NCBI GenBank assembly: GCA_029207755.1 | Contig: JARCOQ010000007.1 | Span: 43,729,656-43,793,655, forward strand | Direction: 5' to 3' | DNA from: Chamaea fasciata | Lineage: Eukaryota; Chordata; Aves; Passeriformes; Sylviidae | Length of the DNA: 64,000 nt | Notes under the pieces: model-generated | Told to the model about the DNA's origin: nothing | The model's input: the letters and a program-made list of their open reading frames with translations, nothing else | Databases searched by the model: none | Made by a program: the position numbers and the translations under genes | Shown: positions 36,237-48,400 of the stretch, piece by piece | How positions within the stretch are numbered: position 1 is the first letter of the stretch | How the letters are laid out: every line of letters starts with the position of its first letter

Positions 36237-38248
36237 CCATACCTTTCCAAGCAGAGGAAGCCCCTTCATTCCCCTATTACTTCCCATAGATGCTCCTCTC
36301 TTTAATGCATCTCTTTCTCAATAGTATAATTTTTATTTTCTTTGTTGTGGAAGAAAAACATGCATTCTCTTCTCCATGATAAACTGAGCAGAACTTCAAA
36401 CTGAGCTTCCACATGTTAAAAAAAAAAAAAAATCACACTTTACAGGCCATATTTGACTATCTTATAAGTTTCTAAATAGGGTGTTGCTTATTATTGCCTG
36501 AACAGTACTGCCTGCATAGAACTTAATTATGACAGAAGCACCATTACACTCCTTGATTTTTCCATCTGCATTTTGACTTCTCCGCTTTAAGCAATGTTAA
36601 AGGCATCAAATTCAACACTGTTTATAACAGTTGGGTCATTCTGTCAATCGTTTCAGGATAAAAATAAAACAGATTGACATTGTAAAAAATAGCAGGCTAT
36701 TGATAATGTTAACCAGTACAGGAAGCTAAACCCTTGTGATCTGTTTTACCAATTAATTTTACTATATTCTTGGCCTGCTTATACTCAGAAGCTGGTAAAT
36801 TGACAAGTTGCCTCTGACAATTTCTTTTCCCTGTGTTAAAGTGCAGGATCTTTTTTCAGCAGAATTGCCTTTTTGTTTCAAAGAAGATCTTCATTTTGTC
36901 AATACAGGTTTTGAATTCTCATGCTGATTTAAACCTTTCATTAAAAGCTAAAAACGTAAATCCTCTTGACAATGCAAGGAGCAAGGAACAGAGATACAAT
37001 AAAAAGTGAGGTGCTATAATACCTTAAGCATTTTCATAGGCTTCACTTCTGGTGAAGAGTAGTTGAAAATAACTAAAATCTACTAGTACTAGTAGTTATG
37101 TAATGTCTGTTAAACAAATATGTGTGAAGTATTTTTTTTATAATATCACCAAAGAAGTGAAAAATTCTGTAGGTTGTTGAGAATGAACTTTCCTGTTTTA
37201 ACTCTGAAAGAGCTCTTTGCAGGTTTTCATTACAAGGTATACTTTTAGGTCTTTTTGAATAAAACAAATCCAGTCAGTTTGAGAAAAAAATACAATTTTC
37301 TCTTTGCTGACTCTTAAGATCATTAAATACCTTTGGGATTTAAAGACTCTCAAGAAGCTAGGAGTTTTTAGGTAGAAAGTTCAAGGAAGTGCTGTTCCAT
37401 ACAGAGACAGCAATGGAGGCAAAAAAGAAGTTCTAGTTCTTGGACATGAAAATAGAAAGAAGTAGTTTCCTCTCATCTACCACAAAAATAAGAAAACTGA
37501 TTTTTTCCAGTTATTACAAAGTAGAAAATTTCCATGAGAAACCAACTCATGGTTTAGGTGAAATTGTAGAAGTTTCATCACTGACTTATTAGAAACAGGA
37601 TTCAAGTCTAGTAAGAAAAAACAATTTTCCTATAGAAGTATCTATAAAAATCATTAAAATATTTAGGTTTTTATTAAATTAATGAAATCTAAACCAGTAC
37701 AAGATTTTCTATCAGCAAAAGAGCATTTACTGGAGTATGTTTAGAATTGTTTGTAATATTTTTTTGGTTGAATATATATTTTTCCTCTGAATCATGAATC
37801 CACAGACTGTGGAATTTCAATGTACTGGTATAATGATTTAGAAATAAACACTCATAGTAAAACTCAGGAAATTTCTATAGATACATTCATAACTACATGC
37901 CTTTCCTGCTTTTGGAACAAGCACTTCTGAATTCAGTTTTTTCCCCAGTTGCACATCAAGAATAGTCTAATTTACTTAAATGGGTTAATTTATTCCTACA
38001 AAATAATGTGAGCACAAATTGATTCTGGGCATAACACATTTCTCCTTGTGCATGTTGTAAGTTATGAAAAAGTCTTGGTGAACTGAAATGCACTGCTGTC
38101 CTCACAGGCATGATTCTGTACAGGCCTCTTGATGATGAATAACTCAGAGGAGGAGGGTGTTGTAACTTACAATACCTTTCAGCAACCTAGATTTAAGCCC
38201 ATGGCTCAAAGACTTGAAGTTATGTAAGCCACCTTCATCCTATTATGA

Positions 38249-38272
38249 ATGTCTGATCTTAAGATCAGACAT
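38249..38272. repeat. Perfect 24-bp palindrome
   Basis: ATGTCTGATCTT is followed directly by its exact reverse complement AAGATCAGACAT with no spacer. The 75-codon ORF that starts here (38249-38476) is not recognisable. No transposon ends flank it. Confidence 0.95.
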
Positions 38273-38675
38273 GGTGTTTTTTTGTCCCAGTATTATACAC
38301 AGGCACTGTACAGTTACACTGATGTAACATCTAATATAAACAGCATTCTGCTGGTTTTGAAGTGCCATGTAATGTCCTCAGATAAGGAGACTCTCCTCCA
38401 GGTTTTGTTTTACCACAACAGGATTGTTGCATGTTTTAAAAATGCACAGGCAGGTCATAGTATTAAATTAGCATAAATTTAAATGTACCTGAGCTCAGAC
38501 AAAAAAAAAGTCAGAAAATTGCATTCTGAAATACATTTTCACATTCTTCTAGGAATATGCTGAAGAACTCACAGCAAATAATTTTCAAGGAGACTACAAT
38601 TAGTTTATGTTTTGTAAAGATATTAAAGAAAAATGGTAACAGAAGTAACTTTTCATATTACTTACCTAAATATTG

Positions 38676-38755
38676 TCATAGAATCATTTGCTAGTATCAT
38701 TTAGATTGGAAAACACCTTTGAGAGCATCAAGTCCAACTGTAAATGTGAACCATT
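38676..38755 (-). mobile_element. CR1 LINE 3'-end stub, antisense
   Basis: TCATAGAATCATTTGCTAGT, then ATTTAGATTGGAAAACACCT and CATCAAGTCCAACTGTAAAT, match the antisense 3' end of an avian CR1 subfamily (pattern recalled as atcatttaggttggaaaagacc...agtccaac). It is short and diverged. Confidence 0.75.
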
Positions 38756-41700
38756 AAGAGACATAATTTTTAACAGGATAAAATAGGGTTTTTCTTTTTG
38801 GGATTACTCAGTTAAATTAACATGAGCATGAAGTATATTACCATGCAAAATCTTAAAATTAGAAAGTAAAATTTTTATTTAATTTTAACCCTCATTATTT
38901 TGTTATTTTATTAGAAATCTCTTCTTAGAATGTGTCTGTTCAAAGATTAATATATCTGTCAGTTTAACCAATACTGCGGTAACAAGCATAAGAAATTCAA
39001 GGTAGATTTATTGGGACAGTCAGAAAGTGAGAACCATCTTAAAATACTTTAAGAATGACAGTTATATGAGTTAAAGGATGGGAGGTGAGAGTGAAAAAAA
39101 GACTGAAATTGGCCCCGGGTAAAGACAGGAAAATGGAATCATAAATCATATAAGACAGCTGTGTTCTTTTATCCACGGATCCAGATGTTCCCACTAAATG
39201 TGTAACAACTCCAGAATTATTTTACAAGGAGGAAAGGAACTGTGAATATTCGATTTCTCTCTTTCTTAAACAAGACTAGCTAGGAACGTTTGATGCCAAG
39301 TAGAAACTTTGACCTGTGCTTGCAGGAGAGCAGCCTCTGAACAGAGTTCTTAAACATAGCTCCTTACTATGATATGATTTAAAAAGCCAGTGCTAAAAGG
39401 CTAAAGTTATACTGGTATCTTTTTGAAAACAGTGACTGGAATCAAATCTATCGTTGAAGCCTCTGGGTAATATGAGGCTAGATACCCTCACTGGCTAGGA
39501 ACTTCTAAATGCTAGCCAGTATCATGGGATGATGGAGTCCTGCTAGAATTATAATCAGTTTCATACCGAGATTGGAAGCAGATGAATGTTAGATGGTGAG
39601 AAAATGAAATTATAAGTCACTTCAGATACGTTTTGAAATAGCAGCTCAGGACAGACCATGACAAAGCTATTTAAATATCTTCCAAATGGAAATTGATTTT
39701 TCCTTTCTCCTCTCTGCCTCATCCTTAAAATGCAATACCTGATCACAAACCAGCTTATGTTTTCAAGTAAAATAGAGAAGGAAAAGTTTTTCCAGTCTTC
39801 TAAATGTTTCTTTATTACACGAGTAAAATGGAATAAATTTTTCTTTGTGTTAGTTTCCTTCACCAATACAGTTTTGAAACTTAAAGAGTTATAGCTATTC
39901 CATAGTCATCTAAAAAGATACCTTATGCTGATAATAAAAAATAGCACACTAGTGGGTTTTATTAGGTTATTTCTGTAATTACACCTCTGTGACTGAAGAC
40001 AGCTATTAGGTGACTATCACACCATTGTTTGCAGAAGAGGGGAGAGGTGGATGAGTTTCCATTAAATAATCAAGGATAAGAATATTCTTCAAAGTACAGA
40101 TGCTATATTTTCTTTTCAGTTTGATCTATAGGGACCTGAGCTGCTATTTCCAAGTTAGCTCAGTGCAAGAAAAGAGAAGAAAAGGCAGAGACATCTACTT
40201 CTGGATTTAGACAGTGCTGTTGAAATCATGGACATAAGTATGTATATCCCCTTTTGAAGCATCATGAAGTTTATTTGGACTGAAGAAATTAGGGCTCTTG
40301 GTTAAAAATTAAATGCCATTTTTAGTGCTACATTCCACAGAAACTTGAGTCCCTGTAAACTTATGGGTACTTCTCTTCAGTTTGTTTTCTGTAGTTCAGA
40401 GTATGATAATATTGAGAGTGATATTTTTTCTCTGTGGAGGCTTTCTGCACCTTTGCATAAAAACAGCCACTTCAAGGCAGGAGAGATCTTTGCAAGATTT
40501 ACCATGGATTGAGACATGAATATTTTTAAACTCATTAGAAGATACTGTGTCCTTCATGTGGTTCTTAAGCTTTTTTTTTTTTTTAATTAGTAAAAATAAT
40601 ATTTTCTCAATTTGACAGACCTGTTGTATAACATTGAATTTTGTGTTGCTATGCAAATGTGGTCAGAAAAACTTTTTTTTTTTTTTAAACAACATTCTTC
40701 TATGTTTGTTTTCCCTCAAAACTTTTAATAGGGAAAAGAGCTGGAAAAAAAATTGACTGCCTTTTTAAGATAAGTTATGAGTAAAGGTCCTTAAAGTCCC
40801 CCAGACCTCCTGAAGTATTTGGAAAGCCTGTTTTCTTTCTGACAGATATATTTAGATTTATACCAGCTTTGAGAGATCAGTGGAGCAAGTGCTCTTAGCA
40901 ATTTTTTCCAAAAGGCTGAGACAAACATGGTTGTTTTTTGGACTATGATGACATCGAGAGTATGAACAAGTTATAAATTTCAAAAATGTAATTAGATCTA
41001 CAGCTACTTCTTTTTTGGCTATGAAAGCATCAAGACTTTATATGCCTATTATTAAGAAAACACTGGCTTGAGGGAGTTGCTGTAACAGTAAAAAATGAGT
41101 CCATATTTCATCCTTTGGTTTAGGTGGTGAGCATTTTAATTCTCATATGTTTTTAAAACTGCACCCAATTTAAAAAAAATTCCTTCAGTTTTTATGTTGT
41201 GTTCCATTATGATACGCAAAGGACTGAAAATCCATAATTTTCATCATTTCCATCCATCATTTGTTATCTTTTCAATAGCAAATATATTTTCAATCCAACA
41301 AATCCATCATTTTTTATCTTTTCAAGGTATGATCAAATCATCAGTAATTACTTGATGTCTCTTACAAGGCTTTGGATCACTCTTTGAGCAGAAAGCCAGG
41401 TGTATGGCAATTAAAAATGTTTATGAGTTCATCCAAAGGCTGAGGAAACCTACTTACAGTTAAAGGGAGTAGCGGTGTGATAGACACTTTTCTAAAAAAA
41501 TGGAAAATATGTAATATAAACTACAAGAACAATATACTGTGGGAGGAATGAATCAGACGTATGAGGAGTTTCTAAATAGTTCTATCAATCTGCTCAATAT
41601 AAGAAAAGGTTTATTTAAGTTTAAAAGGGATAAATAGAAAAATCTGAGTCAGATTTCAAATCCATGGATGGTGACCGAAACATCAAATTTTATAGTAGAG

Positions 41701-41975
41701 AAAAACACAGGTTAATCTAAACTAGTATAGAAATCCTAATGTAACTATGCTCACAGAAGGAAGAAAAAGAAATCAAATTGGAATATTCTTACATGTAAAT
41801 TGTCTTTAATCTAGACATATGAAAATACATTAAAAATCATATGTAACAAAGAGGAAGGGGCTCAAAGCACCATATTGGGTGAAGTTACTTGTGTTACTGC
41901 CTCTCATCAATTAGACAATTGAAGAAAACATCCCAACACAGGTTCAACCAGATATGGAAGAAGAAAGCTGACCCA
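38756..41975. other. Unique A+T-rich DNA, no gene seen
   Basis: The longest ORF is 101 codons on the minus strand (39561-39866), with no domain. A 24-bp direct duplication lies at 41252-41325. Confidence 0.5.
41252..41325. repeat. 24-bp direct duplication, 50-bp period
   Basis: ATCCATCATTTGTTATCTTT (+TCAA, 41252-41275) recurs at 41302-41325 with a single G-to-T change. Confidence 0.9.
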
Positions 41976-42078
41976 CAAAATCATAGAATCATTAAGACTG
42001 GAAAAGACCTTAAATATCATATCCAACTGTCAACCTAGAACCACCACTATGTTCTCCACTAAACCATGCTCTCTCTAT
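41976..42078 (-). mobile_element. CR1 LINE 3'-end stub, antisense
   Basis: TCATAGAATCATTAAGACTG, GAAAAGACCTTAAATATCAT, CCAACTGTCAACC and CCACTAAACCATGC follow the antisense avian CR1 3' UTR pattern in the right order. This is the best kept of the three stubs. Confidence 0.8.
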
Positions 42079-44940
42079 CTTTTTTTTAATTTTTTTGATT
42101 TGTTTATTCTTTTCAGGCTTAAATGTTTCTTTCCTAGTGCTCTGAGTTTCATTCGGAGAACCTTCTTTATACCTTGAACATGAAGTGACCTTGAGGACCT
42201 TCACAACCATTGCAAATTTCACTATAGGTTCTGGACTTTAACTTTACACTGAAGGATTCAGCATGAACATGGTTAGAATCTTCAAAAAATCTGGAACCAA
42301 ATTTTTTTCCCATCTCCTACACATGGCTTTGAATTTGTGTGACATATGGCCAATTTTCACTTTTTCAACTCTTTACTGACTTATATTACCAATAAACAGA
42401 AGGAAAAAGGATTTTATGCCATTAGGTGATGTATTTTTTTCCTGATAGAAACTGACAGTGAACTAAATAGCTATGCTTGGTATTCTACATAAATAGAATT
42501 GTGACTGGTCACTCCACAGAAAACTGTCAGTGTTTTAGAAGCAACAAATGCATATTTTACATCTCTTAACCTCATAAAAATAAATGAAACCTGGTTGACA
42601 AGAGCTGAGAAACAACTTGGGTGAAAACATGACCATACTAAGAATAGTTAATAATTCTATTAATCCCTTGATAAAGGAATCTAAAAGACCAGAATTTCTG
42701 ATGGACTCCTACCAACATTTTTGGTGAAGAAAACTGCCAATACTAATAGGGAAAAAAAGCTTGGTTAAAATTAAGTAATCTTCTTTGGGGAATAAGCCAT
42801 CTATTTTTCTGTTCTGGATGTGACCTGTAATGAACTTCCATAATGAAATATGCTAGGCTGTATTGGTGTCTTCAGAAAATTTAAAAAAATAATTTGAATT
42901 CTTTGTTTCCTTAGTTATCTTACCCGTTCTTAGGAGGATCAAGGCACTCAGAATTTCTGAGACTTCCAGCTTAACTCTACTGCAGCATCCTCAGTTTTAT
43001 TAAGATAGAAAATAGTTGGCAAAAAATGAGAATACAAAGCACTAGTGCTTGTATTCCTACCCTTGGATTTCATTCAATAAATTTGTTTTCCTCAAGCAAG
43101 GACCAGGTGTTGAGACTCAATTTATTAGCCCTTTCATGCAAATGCAGGAAGTTTCTGACCCTGTTGTATATAATTGGAAAGCTGAGTGATTACATGTTAT
43201 GTAATTATATGTTTAGTTCTTTGGAAATGGACCCAGGCAACAGCTTTTAGCCAGGGGAAAAAAAAAAATAAAAATAGCAAGCCAAAACGAAGAGAAACCA
43301 AAACGCACACACAACCCCAGTAATGTTCTGTTTCTTTGCTTACATTTTATACATATATTTTTTAGTATGTGAATCTACTATACATGAATCCTTTGTCTAC
43401 TTTTTTCCTGCTTTCTCTATTGTTTACAAATATTTTAGAGTGAGGTTTTAAAAGAAAAACCATAAAAACCAAAACTATTTTTTGCTGACTAGGAGACAAA
43501 CTTTTTTTTTCTAATCTCTTCTCCCCCTCCAGCTCTTAACTGATTATTGTGCTGCTAACCTGTTCCACTTTTTTGTGTGCTTTAGGACCATCTATTGGAA
43601 TGTAGAAAAATAATTTTAAATTAAGGTCTTGGAAAGACATGAAATAAAGTCCTTAGGGAAGACAGCATTGTCTAAAGAAAAAGATGGAGGAAACATGGAG
43701 ACAAAAGATGTGGGCAGATTAAGTAATGTTGTGGTATAGCTATGCAAAAAAAGTAAATTTTTAAATTAAATGTATGGGGAAATTGTTGTTGTTGTTGTTG
43801 TTGTTGTTGTTTGGTCCCAAATGGGTATTATTGCAGCAATGGAACCAGTAGATTTATTCCAGGGTTTTCTAGAGGTTTAGGAAATTTAGAAAATTTCATT
43901 TACATACTATAGTTCTTCCTTCTGTGTCAACATCTGCAGGCATGATATACAAAAAAGAAGAAATTAATCATGTGGATTTTTTTTGTGCCTTGAAATCTTA
44001 GGCTCTACTTCAGGAAAAAGCAGAATTGTTTTTGTCACAATGCCAACTAATAGTATGCACTTAAGAAGAGAGAAGACAGATAATCAGATCAGTCCCGAGT
44101 GTAATATGATGCAAGGAGAATTCAAAGAAATTTTTCTATGCAAGCACATAGAACAACCCTTTTTTCCACACAGAATTGGGTATTGCTTGAATATATGTGA
44201 CCAATAGCATTGCATGACCACTTGATGAACATTCTTCTTCACATGTATGAGAAAAACCAGAACTGAGGTTTTGAAATCTCACTATATTGCTTAACATGAA
44301 ATTCTGAGCAGAGCATACCATCAACTATACTAGGTGACTATGTAGGGACCATATTTCTTTCACAGTTACTGTAGAAATTTTAGTAGCTATTGTAAAAAGA
44401 ATTCCAACAGTTTACAAGCAGATCTTATTATTGCATTTCATCTTTTCCTTTACTGTTACTTCACTGACCTGAGGCAAGTTTTCAGAATTACCATGCTGGG
44501 AAAAGGTTAATTGTCTGTTTAGATACTGAATGGAAAGCGAATGTTTAATTCTCCAGTTGCAGCATTCATTATAAATATTCTAAATCAGGGAGATCTGGGA
44601 TTTCATTTGTCCAGGGTCTAGTACAATAGTTCCCCTGATTGTACTCTTGAAGTATTATGGATTAATGAATAAATGAATAAATATCTATCTCAATGTTTCA
44701 GGCAGAGGCATGAAATCTATTTTATACACCTAAATGTACTATATAATATTTTCTATAGAGAGATTTTTTTTCCCTATTGGCAGTTAACAATAGTTTTAAA
44801 ATAGGGACATTCATAATCATCATGGGCTTTATCCTTGTCTTCGGTTATGTTACCAAAAAAATGTTTATTCTATTCCATCTGTTGAAACCCAGTTGGGGAG
44901 GTGGATTTTTTTTGTTTTCGTTTTTTTTTTTTCCTTTATC
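42079..44940. other. Unique A+T-rich DNA, no gene seen
   Basis: Contains an A-rich tract at 43258-43318 and a GTT repeat at 43783-43812. ORFs are at most 74 codons before the LTR. No gene was recognised. Confidence 0.5.
43783..43812 (+). repeat. GTT trinucleotide repeat (~9 units)
   Basis: (TTG)n without interruption, ending in TTTGG. Confidence 0.95.
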
Positions 44941-45450
44941 TGTTGTAACTTCAGGAGGGAGGGGGCGGCTGCCTTTCTGGTAACAAGCCAGCTGTTAAAA
45001 CTGTGTGGGACATTGTTGCTTATCTCTGCTCATCCTCCCATTACCTCCATGGGACTGTCTTCTGTTAATGGGCCATTAAAGCTCACCAATGACCTGACAC
45101 ATTACATCATCCCATTGTGAGATGCTCTACCCAGAGAGGAAGAGCCAAACCATTTCCATCTAGATAAAAAGGAGCCACAAGGGTCACCAGACATCCAGTG
45201 TTCCCACGGGACTCCTGAAGGAGGACTGGACCCATCTCTGGACCCTTTTTCCTACACAGGACCATCTCTGCTTCCAACAGGACCACTCCAGGAGGACTTA
45301 CTTTTGGACTGCTTCCAACACCCTGACAGACAGGATGTCAGGTTGTATTTAGACTCTGACTCTTTCAGTGGTCTTTTGTATTATTGCATTTATTTTATTT
45401 TACTATACTATTTAGTTTATTATAACCCCTGCCACTCTCACACTGTGCCT
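44941..45450 (+). mobile_element. Endogenous retrovirus LTR (ERVL-like), sense
   Basis: The element starts TGTTGTAACTTCAGGAGGGA, the TG expected of an LTR, just after a poly-T/TTTATC flank. It then runs through segments that I recall from abundant songbird ERVL LTRs: GGCGGCTGCCTTTCTGG, CCCATTACCTCCATGGGACT, GGGCCATTAAAGCTCACCAA, AGAGGAAGAGCCAAACCATT, and a 'CAACAGGACCACTCCAGGAG'-type block. A TATA-like AGATAAAAAGG sits at 45162-45172. It decays into T/A-rich sequence after about 45400 and the 3' end (CA, target duplication) was not found; the true end may lie further right. No internal retroviral genes are seen, so it is likely a solo or truncated LTR. The 131-codon ORF at 45304-45699 is partly LTR and is not a gene. 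Confidence 0.75.
45162..45172 (+). promoter_or_regulatory. TATA-like box in ERVL-like LTR
   Basis: AGATAAAAAGG lies about 220 nt inside the LTR, at a position consistent with the end of U3. Confidence 0.4.
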
Positions 45451-48400
45451 ACACACCCCCTGCCCCATGAACTTTTCTTTTCCTTTTTCCTTGTTCCTGC
45501 TTCAGTTTATGACCCCACTGAAGGTTCCCTCTGCAGCTTGGCTCAACTTCAACTGTATACTTTGTTAAAGAAGGCAGAAATGTCTTATAAGTTACTTTTA
45601 GGGATTCCCTCCTGTGTGGTAGCCCTGAATTTCAGCCTACTTACATGCTATGACATTTTTTTCCCTCAATGCAAGATATTACATAGCTGTGGGGAGTAAA
45701 AGATGGCACAGTTTCTTAACTTATTCCCAGAGATGACTTGCCAATGACTGTTAGAGAACAATTCGCTTGAACCTAAGTAAGTACAAACATATACTTGAGA
45801 CACAGTTTCTGTTTTTCTTGTTTGGATTTCTAGTGTGCCCTGAGTGACCAGTGAAGAAAGCATTTCTTTACAGCTTTTCTTTTTCCTTAGCTATTTGTCA
45901 TGCTCAGACTGGGGTTTCTAAACAGAAAAAAGGATTAAATCCTTTCTCACAGTCTTAATACATAGGCTGCAAGCTCAGTACCTCTAGTTCAGAACATGAA
46001 TAGAATAATGACTTCTTCCTATCTTATCCATTTAGACCTATAAGAAGCATGTTCTGCTAAAAAGAAAGTCAGGAGATGGTTGGGTAAAAATTCTAAACAT
46101 GCAGTGTAACAGCCTGCCTTTAGCTAGGTGTAGCAAACAGCAGCAGAGAAAGAGCCATAGGCCTTGGATATGACCCTGAATGGACCTTTTTATGAACCTT
46201 ATATGTCCCCATGTTATGAATTTATCTTTTTAAAACTTTCTCTTGAGACTTATCTGTAAGTTAGTTTTTTTAAACCATATTGCTGTTTAATCCTATGAGG
46301 GATGGAAAGAAAAACAGCTTGTAAGGTTTGTCATGACCTTGAAAGCAGAAACAGCTGCCAAGATCGTGTTCAGCCTGTTGACTGACTTCAGCAGGGATCT
46401 TTTGGGTTGATCAGTTTTTCCTCTTCTAAAGGTATCAGTCAGTGGAAATCCCAGAAAGAAAATGGGTTAGACTTTTCTTCCTTCAAAGATAATGAAGTGT
46501 TTATACATACGTATGTTTAAATCTATATGTAATGTGCATCACGAGTATCTGATAAGTCATGACTACTATGACTAAACAGCTTGCACTTGCATTCCTTGAA
46601 GTTCCATTAAAAATTAACTTTTAATTCAGATTTGATCTAAGAAGTTTTGTGGTAGAGAGCACTAAGGTTATTTCTCTAATCCAGAGACTGACAGCACTAA
46701 AGAATATGGAAAAAATGCTTTATAAAATGGTCCTGTGGGGATTCTTTCTGTCTCTGCAATCAAATTTGCTCATGGTTTTTGAGGACAAATCATGACTGTT
46801 CTACACTCCCACAGCCACCCCTTTCACACTGTGAGCCTTGAAATTTACTTGAGGTTTTGAAAATAGTCAGTGTTCTTTCTGATTGGTCATGAACAATAAA
46901 ACACTTACAATTAGAATGCAAATTATTACTCTGTTGATAATGAAAGAACCACGGTAGAATCCAGTTTATCCTTGTATTGTTATTTGGACTATAGTAAAAA
47001 AAAAAAAAAAAAACAAAACACATGAGAGAAAAAGATGAGGTATCTATAACAAAAAAATTTAAAAAAAAGTCAAGGAATTTTCCTTTCTAGATATATATTA
47101 TATACATTAATAATTCGAACCTATATTTTTCAGTCTTCTCTACATAATTCAGCTGAGGGCTGTAAGGAAAGAAAAAATGAAATATGCAGGCTTCTGGAAA
47201 GGGTTTACAAATTTCTCATTTAGAGAATGAAACCAGTACAGGCAACACCCTCTGTTTAGTACTGCACAGTGATTTTGAATAATAGGATAAATGTAAGCAG
47301 TGGAAAGGGTAGCAGAAAAAGACTATTTTCAACCTTTTCACTTTTATGGCTCTTGGATAATTTGCATCTTGGGATTCCTGTGATCTTCTTGTCGTTTCTT
47401 CACCCCAATGGCTAGGTTGTGACCTAACTCCAGGTATAGAACTGTGATTTAATTCTGCTCAGACCCAGATGAGATTTTTTTTCTCAAAAATGAAATTGTT
47501 TTCTACAATTTCAAGAAAAGTCATGGAAATAACAACCACCTGCTACCCTGATTAACTGCTTGGTTCTTGGCTAGAAAATAATAAGCATATTTAAGCAAGA
47601 AGGTTTTGAAGGTTTAATACTGCTGTAAGCCTTGTCAGAGCTCTGGCAGCTGAACTGTACAGAATTTTTGCAATGGTATTTTGCATATTTGCTATGGTTG
47701 TGTTTTCTTTAAGTATTTTTCTTACATGGTTGTGGGGTTTGCATCTTCATGTAGCTAAACTAACCTTTTCCTGCTTTACAGAAGAAAAGTAACATTTTAA
47801 ATTTTTTTTTTTTTATAAATTGGACCTCTAAAAGTATCGTATTAATTGAAATTTTCAAATTTATTTAATAAAATATATGTAACAAAAAATTAAAGCATTT
47901 TAATATCACTTTGATCAATAGATGCCAGCCCTTTATCTTTGATATCTCTTCCTCTATACTTTTGAGTTTGGATTTACTGCAGGCTTTCAAATTATTCCAC
48001 ACATCTTAGATCTTTATAGATTTTAGCAGCTAAAATTCCATGAGACATGTAAATGTGGTTTGGTCTAATGGGAACCACAACATACATTCCTCATTGTATT
48101 GATTTCAAATTCATGTTGTAGTTGAAGGCTAATATAAGATTATTGACCTAAATATTTCAAATTTTGTTCATACAGAATTTATGAGCCACACACTTTACAG
48201 TCTGGACATGCTTTTCTTTTTCCTTTCACCTACTATATAGCTCATACTTGGACAGCTTTTCTCTGTTAAATGCTTTAACATAGCTCCGAACACCTTTGGT
48301 GAATGGAGCACTAATCTTGGACTTCAGCAGTTCTGCCCACAGTCTGTGTGAACTTGGGAAGCCAATTAGTTTCTTGACTTTGATTCTACATCTAAACATA

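Larger units (their letters stand above)
33506..38675. other. Mostly unique DNA, no gene supported
   Basis: A less A+T-rich interval (33600-34230) holds an 88-codon ORF listed separately. The rest has only short ORFs, a 20-bp tandem duplication at 36191-36236 and a perfect palindrome at 38249-38272. Confidence 0.45.

Noticed and set aside
45304..45699. 131-codon ORF on the plus strand
   Set aside because: It begins inside the ERVL-like LTR and runs into T-rich sequence. It has no retroviral or host protein features.
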